A stretch of DNA of 64,000 bases, taken from Marinobacter sp. LQ44. Its GTDB lineage: Bacteria; Pseudomonadota; Gammaproteobacteria; Pseudomonadales; Oleiphilaceae. Below the pieces are notes generated by a model. That model was not told the origin of the DNA and searched no databases. It was given only the letters and a program-made list of their open reading frames with translations. Shown piece after piece: positions 56,155-63,841 of this stretch. Location of the stretch: contig NZ_CP014754.1 of NCBI RefSeq assembly GCF_001447155.2, forward strand, positions 4,030,001 to 4,094,000, read 5' to 3'. The translations under genes were made by a program, and so were the position numbers. How positions within the stretch are numbered: the first letter of the stretch is position 1; each line of letters opens with the position of its first letter.

Positions 56155-57771
56155 CCTGAATCAGTGACTCCGCTTGCCAACATACCCGTCAGGTGGCCCC
56201 AAGTGCCAACTTGAACGGGAATCTGGTGAAATGCTGGTTTTTGAGGGCCGGGAAGCTGAGGCCGGAAGCGGGCGACGGCCCTGGGTTGGTCAATAAACAA
56301 CCAGAAGGCAGCATTCAGGCAATAGCGGGCTGCCCCGGCAGAGGATTCCGGGATGATTGTTTTTTTCCAGTGGTTGAGTTGGCCTATCCAGAGGAAGCAA
56401 GGCCCCGATAAAGGTCGCGGTAAACCGTAAAGCCTGGACAGTGTCGGCCAAATCTCAGTATCCATTGCCGGCCGCTGTGCACCAGGCGGCAGGCCATGGT
56501 CATGATTTCCTGCATCACGGTTCTCAGGCGGCGACGTTTGGCCGGATGGCGCACCGGCGCATCCGGGCCGGTCAGTCTCAGGCCCATCCAGCGCAGCACG
56601 TTGTACCCCATCGTTGCGAAGGCCATGATCAGGTTGTTGGTGTCGAATTTCCCGGACGGCAGTCGTTCCAGATTCAGGTCGGTCTTGAACTCGCTGTGGA
56701 ACTGCTCACTGGTGGCGTGATCGCTGTACAGCGCCATGGTGTGTTGCTCGTCGGCTACTTCGGCCGGCAATGAAGTCACCCAGCCTTCGAGGCTGACTTC
56801 CGGTTCGAGATACAGCTGGCCCTCGGCATCGCTGGTACGAACGGTGATCTTCACGATGCGACGCAGACCGGGCTCGTCCAGAATCGTTTCTGACAGAACC
56901 GCTTCCATCTTGCCATCGCGTTCCAGTGACCAGGCTTTTCGGGCCTGGGCCTTGTCCGCCCAGACGAGCGGATCCTCTTTACGAGGGTTCCATTTGATCA
57001 GGAAGTCGACCTGGTCCTGCTCGCGCAGGAAATCGCGATTGGCACGGGCATCGTGTGCGCTGTCCAGACGCAACAAAATGGGCTTATCCGTCATTGATCG
57101 AGCCCGGGGTAACACCCGTTTTAGGGTGTCGAGAAATCCCTTGTTGGCGTGCTGGCTGCCAGGGCGCAGCTCGCAACCCAGGCACCAGCCTTCCTGCCCC
57201 AGGTAGGCGGCCAGCGGTGCATAACCGTCGTAGCCCTTGTAGGTGTAGCTGACACCCTCCTTATGGGTCTGGCTGTTGTCCATGGGAAAGACATCCATAT
57301 CCAGCGCAACGTGGCCCATCGCCAGAGGTGACACCGGGGCCTCGACGGACTGAAGAAACTCGACGCTGGCATCATCCAGCAGGGGCGTCAGGCCTTGAGC
57401 ATCTTCATCAAATCGCTGGCGCAACCGGGCCGAGGATGGCGATTGCTTGATGCCCAGCGCAGACTTGAAAAATGGGTCTGTTCGCACTGGCTCGGCCGCC
57501 TCGAAGTCACTCTTGCCCAGCGTGATCAGGCCCAGGTAGGTCCGGATCAGTTCGATGTTCGGAATGCCGTGCCGCTTGGCGACGGTGCGGGCAGTCTTGG
57601 TAAGCGATGTATGCCGGTTCAGACAATGACCGACCAAGGCCAGCCCGCCGTTGGGTGTATAGACTTCGGTTCGGGATTGTTGGAGAGTGAAAGTGCGCAT
57701 GAGCCGAAAGCACTGACTGGGTGAATGGATGTCAGGTGCTATTATATCGCTCTAAGCCTTATTATTGCAGG
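56155..57771 (-). mobile_element. IS1380-family insertion sequence (ends approximate)
   Basis: About 1.6 kb, the usual size, bounded on the left by CCTGAATC and on the right by ATTGCAGG (CCTG on the other strand). Only the outer CCTG clearly matches between ends. Flanks CTTG and CTTT agree in three of four bases as a possible target duplication, and excision at this point keeps the lipoprotein frame. An alternative right end is at about 57736 (GTCAGG). Confidence 0.7.
56384..57700 (-). CDS. IS1380-family transposase
   Basis: A 438-residue DDE transposase. IS1380-type signatures: VALDMDVFPMDNSQTHKEGV (first Asp), YAPLAAYLGQEGW, ILLRLDSAHDARANRDFL (second Asp), DFLIKWNPRK, and ATSEQFHSEFKTDLNLERLP with the late Glu. 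Length is typical and the frame is intact, so it may be active. It lies opposite to the lipoprotein gene that it interrupts. Confidence 0.93.
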   Translation of the reverse strand: MRTFTLQQSRTEVYTPNGGLALVGHCLNRHTSLTKTARTVAKRHGIPNIELIRTYLGLITLGKSDFEAAEPVRTDPFFKSALGIKQSPSSARLRQRFDEDAQGLTPLLDDASVEFLQSVEAPVSPLAMGHVALDMDVFPMDNSQTHKEGVSYTYKGYDGYAPLAAYLGQEGWCLGCELRPGSQHANKGFLDTLKRVLPRARSMTDKPILLRLDSAHDARANRDFLREQDQVDFLIKWNPRKEDPLVWADKAQARKAWSLERDGKMEAVLSETILDEPGLRRIVKITVRTSDAEGQLYLEPEVSLEGWVTSLPAEVADEQHTMALYSDHATSEQFHSEFKTDLNLERLPSGKFDTNNLIMAFATMGYNVLRWMGLRLTGPDAPVRHPAKRRRLRTVMQEIMTMACRLVHSGRQWILRFGRHCPGFTVYRDLYRGLASSG

Positions 57772-58012
57772 CTTTGGGCAGCGCTTGGGCTGAATGAAGT
57801 CACGGATTCAGGACTTGTGCAGACCGGAGGGGCAAGGTTCAGTGGGGTGAGCGGTGTATACCCAACTGACGAAGCCGTGTATGTCGAGCAAGGAACCGGA
57901 TCGTCAGTATCTGATCGCATATTCAAAATTGATTTGGAAACGCTGAAAAAGCGCAGTGCGGAATCGTAATGTGATTCCAGGGCCATCACTCCAAGCAGGC
58001 TATTCGAATAAA

Positions 58013-58029
58013 GCGACACTTTTTGTCGG
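58013..58029. promoter_or_regulatory. Near-match operator-like site 5, GCGAC-N7-GTCGG
   Basis: GCGAC, ACTTTTT, GTCGG: nine of ten arm bases match the repeated site. It ends 73 bases before the ATG at 58103, so it could bring the following gene pair into the WYL regulon. Confidence 0.5.
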
Positions 58030-58102
58030 AAGGCTGATGTAGCGTCTAACTTCACTACTACTGCGAAGCTGACGCTTCTGTACTGTTTGATGAGGATTAG
58101 CC

Positions 58103-58432
58103 ATGCCCAATTACGATGGAGATTTTGAACAAACCCGCCTCTCGATGTTGGCGGAGCAGCATCGAGACATCTTTGGCTCAAAAGGTGAAGTAGTCTTTTG
58201 TGCAGATGATGAAAACCGGTTGAGCGGCACGTCATGGACCCTGGAGGATGAGACTTTCGATCAGATCTCAGGCTCTGGTTTCAAAATTCAGCTCATGGAG
58301 TTGCTCGATGGCTTCCTAGTTTACCGTGCCGAATGTGACCAATGCCCGCGTAATGAGGGCATCGTTCGGCTTGGCAACGGCGGAATGACTATTGAGTGGT
58401 TGCCAGATGGATCGACCCACCTCTCCAGCTAA
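58103..58432 (+). CDS. Hypothetical protein
   Basis: A 109-residue protein with no recognised domain, starting at ATG 58103 after gaggattagcc. It is acidic, with DDENRLSGTSWTLEDETF and two cysteines in ECDQCPRNEG. The last third reads as strands (IVRLGNGGMTIEWLPDG). It ends 14 bases before the UDG-like gene, so the two are probably one transcript. Confidence 0.65.
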   Translation: MPNYDGDFEQTRLSMLAEQHRDIFGSKGEVVFCADDENRLSGTSWTLEDETFDQISGSGFKIQLMELLDGFLVYRAECDQCPRNEGIVRLGNGGMTIEWLPDGSTHLSS

Positions 58433-58446
58433 CGGGACGCTGAGCA

Positions 58447-59214
58447 TTGAAAGAACTGATTAGTGACTATGAAAGAATACTCGCAGGAGTGAAGTCTGAG
58501 CATTTTGATCTGACACAAGACAAATACTCGGGTGTGTTTCTGCCGGTCCCTTTTGAGGAATATTGGGGAAGCCAGCCGAAGGTGATGCTGGTCGGGCGTG
58601 AAACGGCAGGCTGGAACACCAAAAACGGTAAAAACACCATTCGACGCGTAATCAAGGCTAATGAGCGTGGGGCTACGAAGGAGATCGTTACTGAGGCCGT
58701 GGAGCGATACTTTAATCATCTCGAACTCAGTGCCAGCAGTCGTGTTGTTACCAAGACGAGCAGCCGTTTCAAGCAATATTATTTCCGGTTGGCAAGAGAG
58801 CTGGATCTGGATCCCAAAGCTCTGGTGTACGCCAATCTCTTTGCCTGGGATTACGACGGTCGGTCACCGATAGACCGATCGGACGGTGAGCTTTCAGAGG
58901 TGGTCAGGCTCTCAAATCAGTTGCTTGCGGCGCAGATCAAACAGCTCAAACCGCACTTCATCATTTTTGCTGCCGGATATGATCAGATTGATCCGATCAT
59001 TCGAAGCCTATTCAATGATCATTTCGACGGTTATGAAAACGTTGATCCGGTGATACCCAGGAAACTTTGGGAGTTCCACGGCGGCGGCAGTGTTTGTTTT
59101 CGCATTGCTCATCCGCGGGCCACGCATGGGCATGGTGAATACAGAGAGGAAGTTATAGCGAGAGTTAAACGCTACCTTGAGAATGCCTTACCAACGCAGG
59201 ATGCCGCAAGATAA
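58447..59214 (+). CDS. Uracil-DNA-glycosylase-superfamily-like protein
   Basis: A 255-residue protein using TTG 58447 as start. Motif-like segments are PKVMLVGRETAGWN, YANLFAWDYDGRSPID, KPHFIIFAAGYDQID and RIAHPRATHGHG, in the order of a UDG-fold protein (N-terminal G-x-E-T loop, asparagine/acid segment, late His-Pro). The superfamily includes defence members as well as DNA repair enzymes. I am moderately sure of the fold and unsure of activity. The stop overlaps the ATG of the next gene by one base (TAATG), so it is coupled to the ADP-ribosylglycohydrolase. Confidence 0.55.
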   Translation: MKELISDYERILAGVKSEHFDLTQDKYSGVFLPVPFEEYWGSQPKVMLVGRETAGWNTKNGKNTIRRVIKANERGATKEIVTEAVERYFNHLELSASSRVVTKTSSRFKQYYFRLARELDLDPKALVYANLFAWDYDGRSPIDRSDGELSEVVRLSNQLLAAQIKQLKPHFIIFAAGYDQIDPIIRSLFNDHFDGYENVDPVIPRKLWEFHGGGSVCFRIAHPRATHGHGEYREEVIARVKRYLENALPTQDAAR

Positions 59215-60319
59215 TGGATCAATCGCAAAGGTCACCTCTTATCGACTCTGACGCCAGCCTGAGTGATCACTACACTGCCAGCCTCCTGGGCGGCGCCATA
59301 GGCGATGCCCTGGTTCTGCTGTGGAATTCATGTCTCACGCCCAAATTCTGGATCGCTTCGGCCCGGGTGGCATTACAGACTATGCCGAAGCCTACGGTGG
59401 TAAAGGCAAGATTACCGACGACACGCAAATGACTCTGTTTACCGCAGAGTGTTTGCTGCGAGGGCAAATGCGGGGCGTAAGTAAAGGCATTGCAGGGTTC
59501 GACCACACGGTTGCCAATGCTTATCTACGCTGGCTGGCGACGCAGGGTTATGAGTGCCGAACGGTAACTGTAGAGAAAGGTGGCTGGTTGTTTTAGCAGC
59601 CAGAGCTACACAGCCAGCGTGCCCCCGGCATGACGTGCCTGAGTGCACTGCGGGATTACCCAGGATTTCCGGAAATTGCCGGCAATGACAGCAAAGGTTG
59701 TGGCGGTGTGATGCGGGTGGCTCCGGTGGGGCTATTCTGGCGCTCTTTCAACGGCAGCTTTGGGTTAGAGAGGGTATTCGAAGATGGCTGCATGTGCGCG
59801 GGCCTGACCCACGGCCATCCGAGCGGTTATCTGACCGGTGGTGTGCTGGCAATTGTGATCTTTGAGCTATTGAACGAAAAAACTCTGCTGGATGCACTGG
59901 CTACCGCCAAGACATTCCTGGTGGCAGAGCGCGGTCATGAGGAGACATTGGCGGCCCTGGACAAGGCTGTCGAGCTCAGCCATTCCGACAAGCCACATCA
60001 CACAGCTATCTGTGAACTGGGCGAAGGCTGGGTCGCAGAGGAAGCGCTGGCGATTTCTGTTTATTGCGCCCTGGTGGCGAAGAACTTCGAGCAGGGCATT
60101 GTGCTGGCGGTGAATCACGATGGGGGTTCAGACTCTACCGGCGCCATTACCGGAAACATTCTTGGGGCCGTGTACGGCACCGGTGTGATTCCTCAGCGGT
60201 GGCTGGAGCCGCTGGAGCTTCGGGAAGTTATAAAGGCTGTCGCTTCAGATGTGTGGACGCACCAGCAGTGGCATTCTTATATGGAGGACGATGGGCTTTC
60301 CTGGATGCTAAAGCGCTGA
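59214..60319 (+). pseudogene. ADP-ribosylglycohydrolase, frameshift and stop codon
   Basis: The three parts of one DraG-type enzyme are present. ATG 59214 starts it, with YTASLLGGAIGDAL, then the frame is lost; it resumes in another frame as VEFMSHAQILDRFG, GKITDDTQMTLFTAE (metal-binding Asp-Asp-Thr). A TAG at 59594-59596 interrupts, then QRAPGMTCLSALRDY, NDSKGCGGVMRVAPVG and NHDGGSDSTGAITGNILGA complete the active site. Restoring one G in ctggtt (about 59310) repairs the shift (DALGSAVEF). These enzymes remove ADP-ribose from proteins or nucleic acid. Two lesions make real decay more likely than a single consensus error. Confidence 0.85.
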
Positions 60320-60327
60320 GTCCCCCG

Positions 60328-60462
60328 TCAGCCCCTGAAGCCTTTAAACCTCCGTGTTGCCCAAGCTTCCAGAGCATCAGCCTTCCAATACCCAACAACA
60401 CCAATGGCCAGTAACGACAAGACAAAGCTTCCATAACCGATGAGCGCTGCTGTCATGTTCAT
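60328..60462 (-). CDS. Small single-pass membrane protein (44 residues)
   Basis: A 44-residue frame from ATG 60462 to TGA at 60330-60328, with an excellent ggaggcacc directly before the start. It has one hydrophobic helix (LIGYGSFVLSLLAIGVVGYW) and a basic tail (ATRRFKGFRG), as in small inner-membrane proteins or type I toxins. It starts 33 bases after the end of the next gene on the same strand, so it may be its second cistron. No family recognised. Confidence 0.6.
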   Translation of the reverse strand: MNMTAALIGYGSFVLSLLAIGVVGYWKADALEAWATRRFKGFRG

Positions 60463-60495
60463 GGTGCCTCCGTGTTATCTAGTGCTGGGTGTTCA

Positions 60496-61119
60496 TCATA
60501 CCTGCCCGGAGATATCTCTGGCGAGTATCTCAACTTCTGAAGGGTCATGGCCTGAGGCGAGCCAGTCCCTTGGGCTTAGGCAGCGGTTGCCGAGCAGCAG
60601 ATCACCGTTTTCGGTCGTCATAAATCGGTTCAGGGTAAGCAGATTCACACCTGGGCCAAGGTTCTGCAAAATGATCTGAAGGTGGGGGAGAGTGGCTTCC
60701 TCTATAAACTGCCAACGAGGAAATAACAACACTCCGCTGGGAGACTTAAACGTGTAAAGCCCCGGGGGTGTCCTCGCAAGAAGGCCGCGAACCGCTTCTT
60801 TTGACTCGGAAAGACGTTGGGTTACCTCGTCCAGCGTAAGCGCTTGCTGAATGATGTCTCGCACCTCATTCTGGAGCAGCTGGATCTGGCGGCGGGTTAT
60901 TTCTTGGCTGGTAAGGCCGTCAGTGTCTGTGAACCTCGCTCCTCCGGCTTTGAGAATGTCCCTTTCTTTTGGCGATAGGGGCTGGCTCTTCTGACGAGTT
61001 TCGTTATTGGGCTGTGAGTTCGAAATGCTGTTCTGGATGTTTCGAGACAGCATGTAGGCCAGATGGTCTTGACTCAACTCGGTAGCAAGCTGATCACGAA
61101 TTTCGTTGTCTGATTGCAC
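60496..61119 (-). CDS. Uncharacterised protein with MerR/HTH-like middle and SPRDWL C terminus
   Basis: A 207-residue protein starting at ATG 61119. The N-terminal third is polar and probably disordered (SQPNNETRQKSQPLSPKE). A middle region (ALTLDEVTQRLSESKEAV and PPGLYTF, VLLFPRWQF) looks like a compact helix-turn-helix. The C-terminal part (GVNLLTLNRFMTTENGDLL, SPRDWLASGHDPSEVEILAR) recalls antitoxin-like proteins that carry a partitioning-type domain. No toxin partner is adjacent, unless the small membrane protein serves. Function unproven. Confidence 0.6.
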   Translation of the reverse strand: MQSDNEIRDQLATELSQDHLAYMLSRNIQNSISNSQPNNETRQKSQPLSPKERDILKAGGARFTDTDGLTSQEITRRQIQLLQNEVRDIIQQALTLDEVTQRLSESKEAVRGLLARTPPGLYTFKSPSGVLLFPRWQFIEEATLPHLQIILQNLGPGVNLLTLNRFMTTENGDLLLGNRCLSPRDWLASGHDPSEVEILARDISGQV

Positions 61120-61538
61120 GTCCTAAGCCCTCCATTCGGATCAGCAGCACAAAGCTGGCGCTGCATTTGTGAACAGGGCTGGCACCGAGTGTTGTCCCAT
61201 ATTGCTGCAAGTTATCTTCTATAATTGTTTTTCGGCAATTGGTTATCCTGAATCTTACAACAGTTAACGCTTTTAAACCTTATTGCACTAGCGATGGCAG
61301 AGGGGGATGGACACGAAGGGATGGTGGCAGATTGGTTCAGGAAACCGATCCATTTATGGAGTCTCAACGGCGCCTCGTTTCTGGACCACTTGTTGAGCGA
61401 TCCCCGAAACGAGTCATTTGCTGCCCTTTGCCGACAACATCGATCGGCGACGGCTTAATGCAGGCCCGTCGAATTCGTGGTCAAATTTGACTGCCCATTT
61501 GATTCTTCGCTGGCAGGCAACATGGAGCATTTCCCGAG
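61120..61538. other. Gap without a convincing gene
   Basis: These 419 bases give only short, unconvincing frames. An AT-rich stretch at about 61215-61290 may hold the promoter for the divergent genes. CGACGG and CCGTCG around 61450 form a weak inverted repeat; I do not assign it a function. Confidence 0.4.
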
Positions 61539-61778
61539 ATGAAAACAAAGCGACCAACGGAAAAGGAACTACTGGAAGGCCTCAATCCCCACACCGCCCA
61601 TGCCGATGAGTTGGCAGAGCCGTTGCCTCAGGAGCTTACACCTCTGGAACGCCTCAAAGGTTCGGTTAAGCGCTATGATCGGCCGACCGACCCGGTTTGG
61701 GACGAGTATTTCGACTCTGAAGGCGTCAGTGAAGACTTTATGGAAGATCGAGAGCAGCCCAAGAACGGACGAACATAA
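61539..61778 (+). CDS. Small hypothetical protein, possible antitoxin
   Basis: A 79-residue acidic protein (KELLEGLNPHTAHADELAEP, LERLKGSVKRYDRPTDPVWD). The C-terminal KGSVKRYDRPTDPV segment loosely resembles tails of Phd-type or similar antitoxins, but no fold is certain. Its TAA overlaps the ATG of the truncated next gene by one base, so they formed an operon before the IS copy arrived. Confidence 0.5.
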   Translation: MKTKRPTEKELLEGLNPHTAHADELAEPLPQELTPLERLKGSVKRYDRPTDPVWDEYFDSEGVSEDFMEDREQPKNGRT

Positions 61779-61852
61779 TGACCCTCGATGACGAAAAAGC
61801 CATAGGGCATGTGGCTCTCAAAGGATTCTTTGGTATCTGCCGTGAGTGGGGC
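61778..61852 (+). pseudogene. Truncated gene, MbcA/ParS/Xre antitoxin-like start
   Basis: ATG 61778 begins MTLDDEKAIGHVALKGF and FGICREWG, which resembles the N terminus of short MbcA/ParS/Xre antitoxins (helix then REWG). The frame is cut at base 61853 by IS256 copy 2 and only 25 residues remain; it reads on 17 codons into the element to a stop at 61906. The rest of the gene is missing on the other side of the element. Confidence 0.5.
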
Positions 61853-63236
61853 GAGTTATTGTCAAATCTGGTGTATGACCATCAAGCGGCGTCTCTGCCG
61901 GATTGATCATCCACTCGCTCTCCATCCCGAAACTGAACGTTGTTCACGACCAGCTTCAGTTGGTTAAACCCCTTGATCCGCTTCCAGCGTTTCTGGGCGG
62001 ATTGGAGCAATTTGAACACCATCGATAACGTGGTGTCGCGGTTGCCACAGGACCGGCTTCGCTTGGTCCTTAGCCTGACTGTGGCGAAGGTGGACTCAAT
62101 GGGATTCGTGGTCCTCAAGTGAATCCAGTGCGCTGCCGGGAAGTCGTAAAAGGCCAGCAGTTCATCCCGGTCCTTCTCAAGGTTTTCCATGGCCTTCGGG
62201 TACTTGTCCCGAAATCGCCTTAACGTGCTGTCAAAGGCTTTGTGAGCGCTATCACGGGTCTCCGCCAGATAGATCTCATGCAGGTCTGACTTCACCTTCT
62301 GCTGTACGGACTTGGGCAGCTTGTCCAGCACGTTGGCAGTCTTGTGAACCCAGCACCGCTGGTGGCGGGTATCCGGAAACACCTTGCTCAGCGCTTTCCA
62401 GAAGCCCAAAGCCCCGTCGCCTACGGCCAGCTTGGGGGCATCGTCCAGGCCACGTTCCCGCAAGCCGGTGAGCAGCTCTCTCCAACTGGCTTCGGACTCG
62501 CGATGGCCGTCTTCCACCGCGACCAGCTCCTTGTGGCCATGCTCTGTGACTCCGATGATCACCAGCAGGCAAAGTCGATCATCCAGACGAACATTGCTGT
62601 AGACACCGTCCGCCCACCAGTAGACGTAGCGCTTCTGGCCCAGGTCACGGCGACGCCAATCCTCGTGTTCCTTCAGCCACTGCGCCTTGAGCCGTGACAC
62701 CGTGTTGGCGGACAGGCCCTTAGCCTGCTTGCCGACCAGGGCACTCAGGGCCTCCTGGAAATCACCAGAGGAGACACCGCGCAGGTAGAGCCAGGGGATG
62801 AGTTCATCCAGACTCCGGGCCCGCTTCAAATACGGTGGCAAGAGCTGGCTGTTAAAGCGAATGCCGGAGCCGCTGCGGTCCCGGACCTTGGGCACTTGGA
62901 CGTCAACATCCCCAACGCCTGTCTGGATCGTGCGCTTGGGCAGGTGTCCGTTGCGGACCACCGCCTTGCGACCATCGGGTGTCAATACATCGGCATACTG
63001 ATCCAGTAGCCCCTGAAGTTCAGACTCGACAGCCCGCGCAATCAGGTCACGGGCACCCTGTCGGATCAGATCGTGCAAGGGATCGTTCGTGGTCGCCTCT
63101 GGTTGTGAAAGAGCATGCAGGTTAGACTTGGACGTGGCGTATCCATCCTTTGTTGGTTGTGATCTTGGCGGTGATCAACCAACAGGATACGCCATCCCTT
63201 CAGCCTGCTTCCATACACCAGAAATCACCATAACTC
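61853..63236 (-). mobile_element. IS256-family insertion sequence, copy 2 (diverged)
   Basis: 1,384 bases, the same length as copy 1 and with the same GAGTTAT...ATAACTC ends, in the opposite orientation. The flanks (gagtggggc on the left, gatcataacc on the right) show no target duplication, so recombination or a deletion has happened at this copy. Left and right flanks belong to different broken genes. Confidence 0.9.
61882..63078 (-). CDS. IS256-family transposase, start codon mutated
   Basis: Nearly the same protein as copy 1, with many substitutions (for example TIQTGVGDVDVQVPK against [15 protein letters not shown]) and an intact catalytic region ([42 protein letters not shown]). The equivalent start codon at 63135 is ACG instead of ATG, so translation must begin downstream, probably at TTG 63078, losing about 19 residues. 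It may be poorly expressed or inactive. Confidence 0.85.
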   Translation of the reverse strand: MHDLIRQGARDLIARAVESELQGLLDQYADVLTPDGRKAVVRNGHLPKRTIQTGVGDVDVQVPKVRDRSGSGIRFNSQLLPPYLKRARSLDELIPWLYLRGVSSGDFQEALSALVGKQAKGLSANTVSRLKAQWLKEHEDWRRRDLGQKRYVYWWADGVYSNVRLDDRLCLLVIIGVTEHGHKELVAVEDGHRESEASWRELLTGLRERGLDDAPKLAVGDGALGFWKALSKVFPDTRHQRCWVHKTANVLDKLPKSVQQKVKSDLHEIYLAETRDSAHKAFDSTLRRFRDKYPKAMENLEKDRDELLAFYDFPAAHWIHLRTTNPIESTFATVRLRTKRSRSCGNRDTTLSMVFKLLQSAQKRWKRIKGFNQLKLVVNNVQFRDGERVDDQSGRDAA

Positions 63237-63440
63237 GATCATAACCGTTTTCGGTTGCGCCCCGGTTGAACTTCTCATGTTCTTTGGCGTGCATTGCCTC
63301 TTGACCGATAAAAGCGCTAATGTCTTTCTGCAGTTGCGGATCGTTGACGGCTTCGCGCACTGCCCGGACGCTAGCGACAAAAAAACGTTCACCGTCTGGA
63401 AACAGCGCAGACATTCCATTGAACACGTGAGTCATGAATG
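63237..63440 (-). pseudogene. Metal-dependent hydrolase fragment (PF10118-like)
   Basis: An internal piece of about 67 codons between IS256 copy 2 and the IS66 element. It reads FMTHVFNGMSALFPDGERFF, VASVRAVREAVNDPQLQKDI and FIGQEAMHAKEHEKFNRG, typical of the metal-dependent hydrolase family with its acid/histidine cluster. Both ends are cut by mobile elements, so the gene is dead. The missing N-terminal part may lie beyond the IS66 element, outside the window. Confidence 0.8.
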
Positions 63441-63523
63441 GTAAGCGCCCATAAATTAGCACCTACATTCGGTTATCAAGATTGCCCACACTGATTTCCT
63501 CGTCAACATCAGGAGGAATCAGC

Positions 63524-63841
63524 ATGACACACGCCGAACGCAAGCGTCTCTGGCAGCAACATATCGAAGACTGGCAGGCGTCCGGTTTGTCCGGCATGGC
63601 CTACTGCCAGCAGCAGTCACTGACCTATTGTCGCTTTGTTTACTGGCGCAAAAAGCTGGCTGAGCCGGAGACCGTGATTGCGGAGCGCCCGGCTGGGCTC
63701 TCTGGCTTTGCCAAGGTGGCGGCGTTGCCTGGCCCGAAATCGTCGGAAGGCTTAACCGTGTCGTTGCCCGGTGGTGTCTCGATCACCGGGCTGCACGCCG
63801 GTAATGTGGAGTTACTCGGTGCCGTGCTGAGGCAACTGTAA
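63524..63841 (+). CDS. tnpA: IS66 accessory protein TnpA
   Basis: A 105-residue IS66 Orf1 protein: HAERKRLWQQHIEDWQASGL, SGMAYCQQQSLTYCRFVYWR and KKLAE (helix-turn-helix). The start ATG 63524 follows aggagg. Its stop overlaps the tnpB ATG by one base (TAATG), typical of the tnpA-tnpB-tnpC series of IS66 elements. Confidence 0.9.
   Translation: MTHAERKRLWQQHIEDWQASGLSGMAYCQQQSLTYCRFVYWRKKLAEPETVIAERPAGLSGFAKVAALPGPKSSEGLTVSLPGGVSITGLHAGNVELLGAVLRQL

Larger units (their letters stand above)
54921..57969 (+). pseudogene. BNR/beta-propeller-like surface lipoprotein, broken by stop codon and IS1380
   Basis: ATG 54921 leads to a lipoprotein signal (LLIICCLISLISACGGGG, lipobox ISAC). Residues about 55-130 form a bacterial-repeat domain (GGTYREGDVAAITATPAAG, YEFVSWTDSNG). 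Then come sialidase/YCF48-like repeats (LSTDGGVNW, RSIDQGGNWDRV, KSLDQGSSF, SRDYGSTWRKV). An in-frame TAG at 55761-55763 interrupts it, after which the same frame continues to 56154. The IS1380 element follows, and the frame resumes at about 57772 (WAALGLNEVTDSG) to the stop at 57969. Removing the element leaves the frame intact. It was a surface-exposed lipoprotein; ligand unknown. Confidence 0.78.

Noticed and set aside
61430-61500. Integron attC-like site
   Set aside because: CGACGG/CCGTCG arms are short and the flanking GTTRRRY/RYYYAAC signatures are missing.
52009-63236. Composite transposon bounded by the two inverted IS256 copies
   Set aside because: The copies have diverged, copy 1 has its own 9-base target duplication, and copy 2 has mismatched flanks and a lost start codon. 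They look like separate events.
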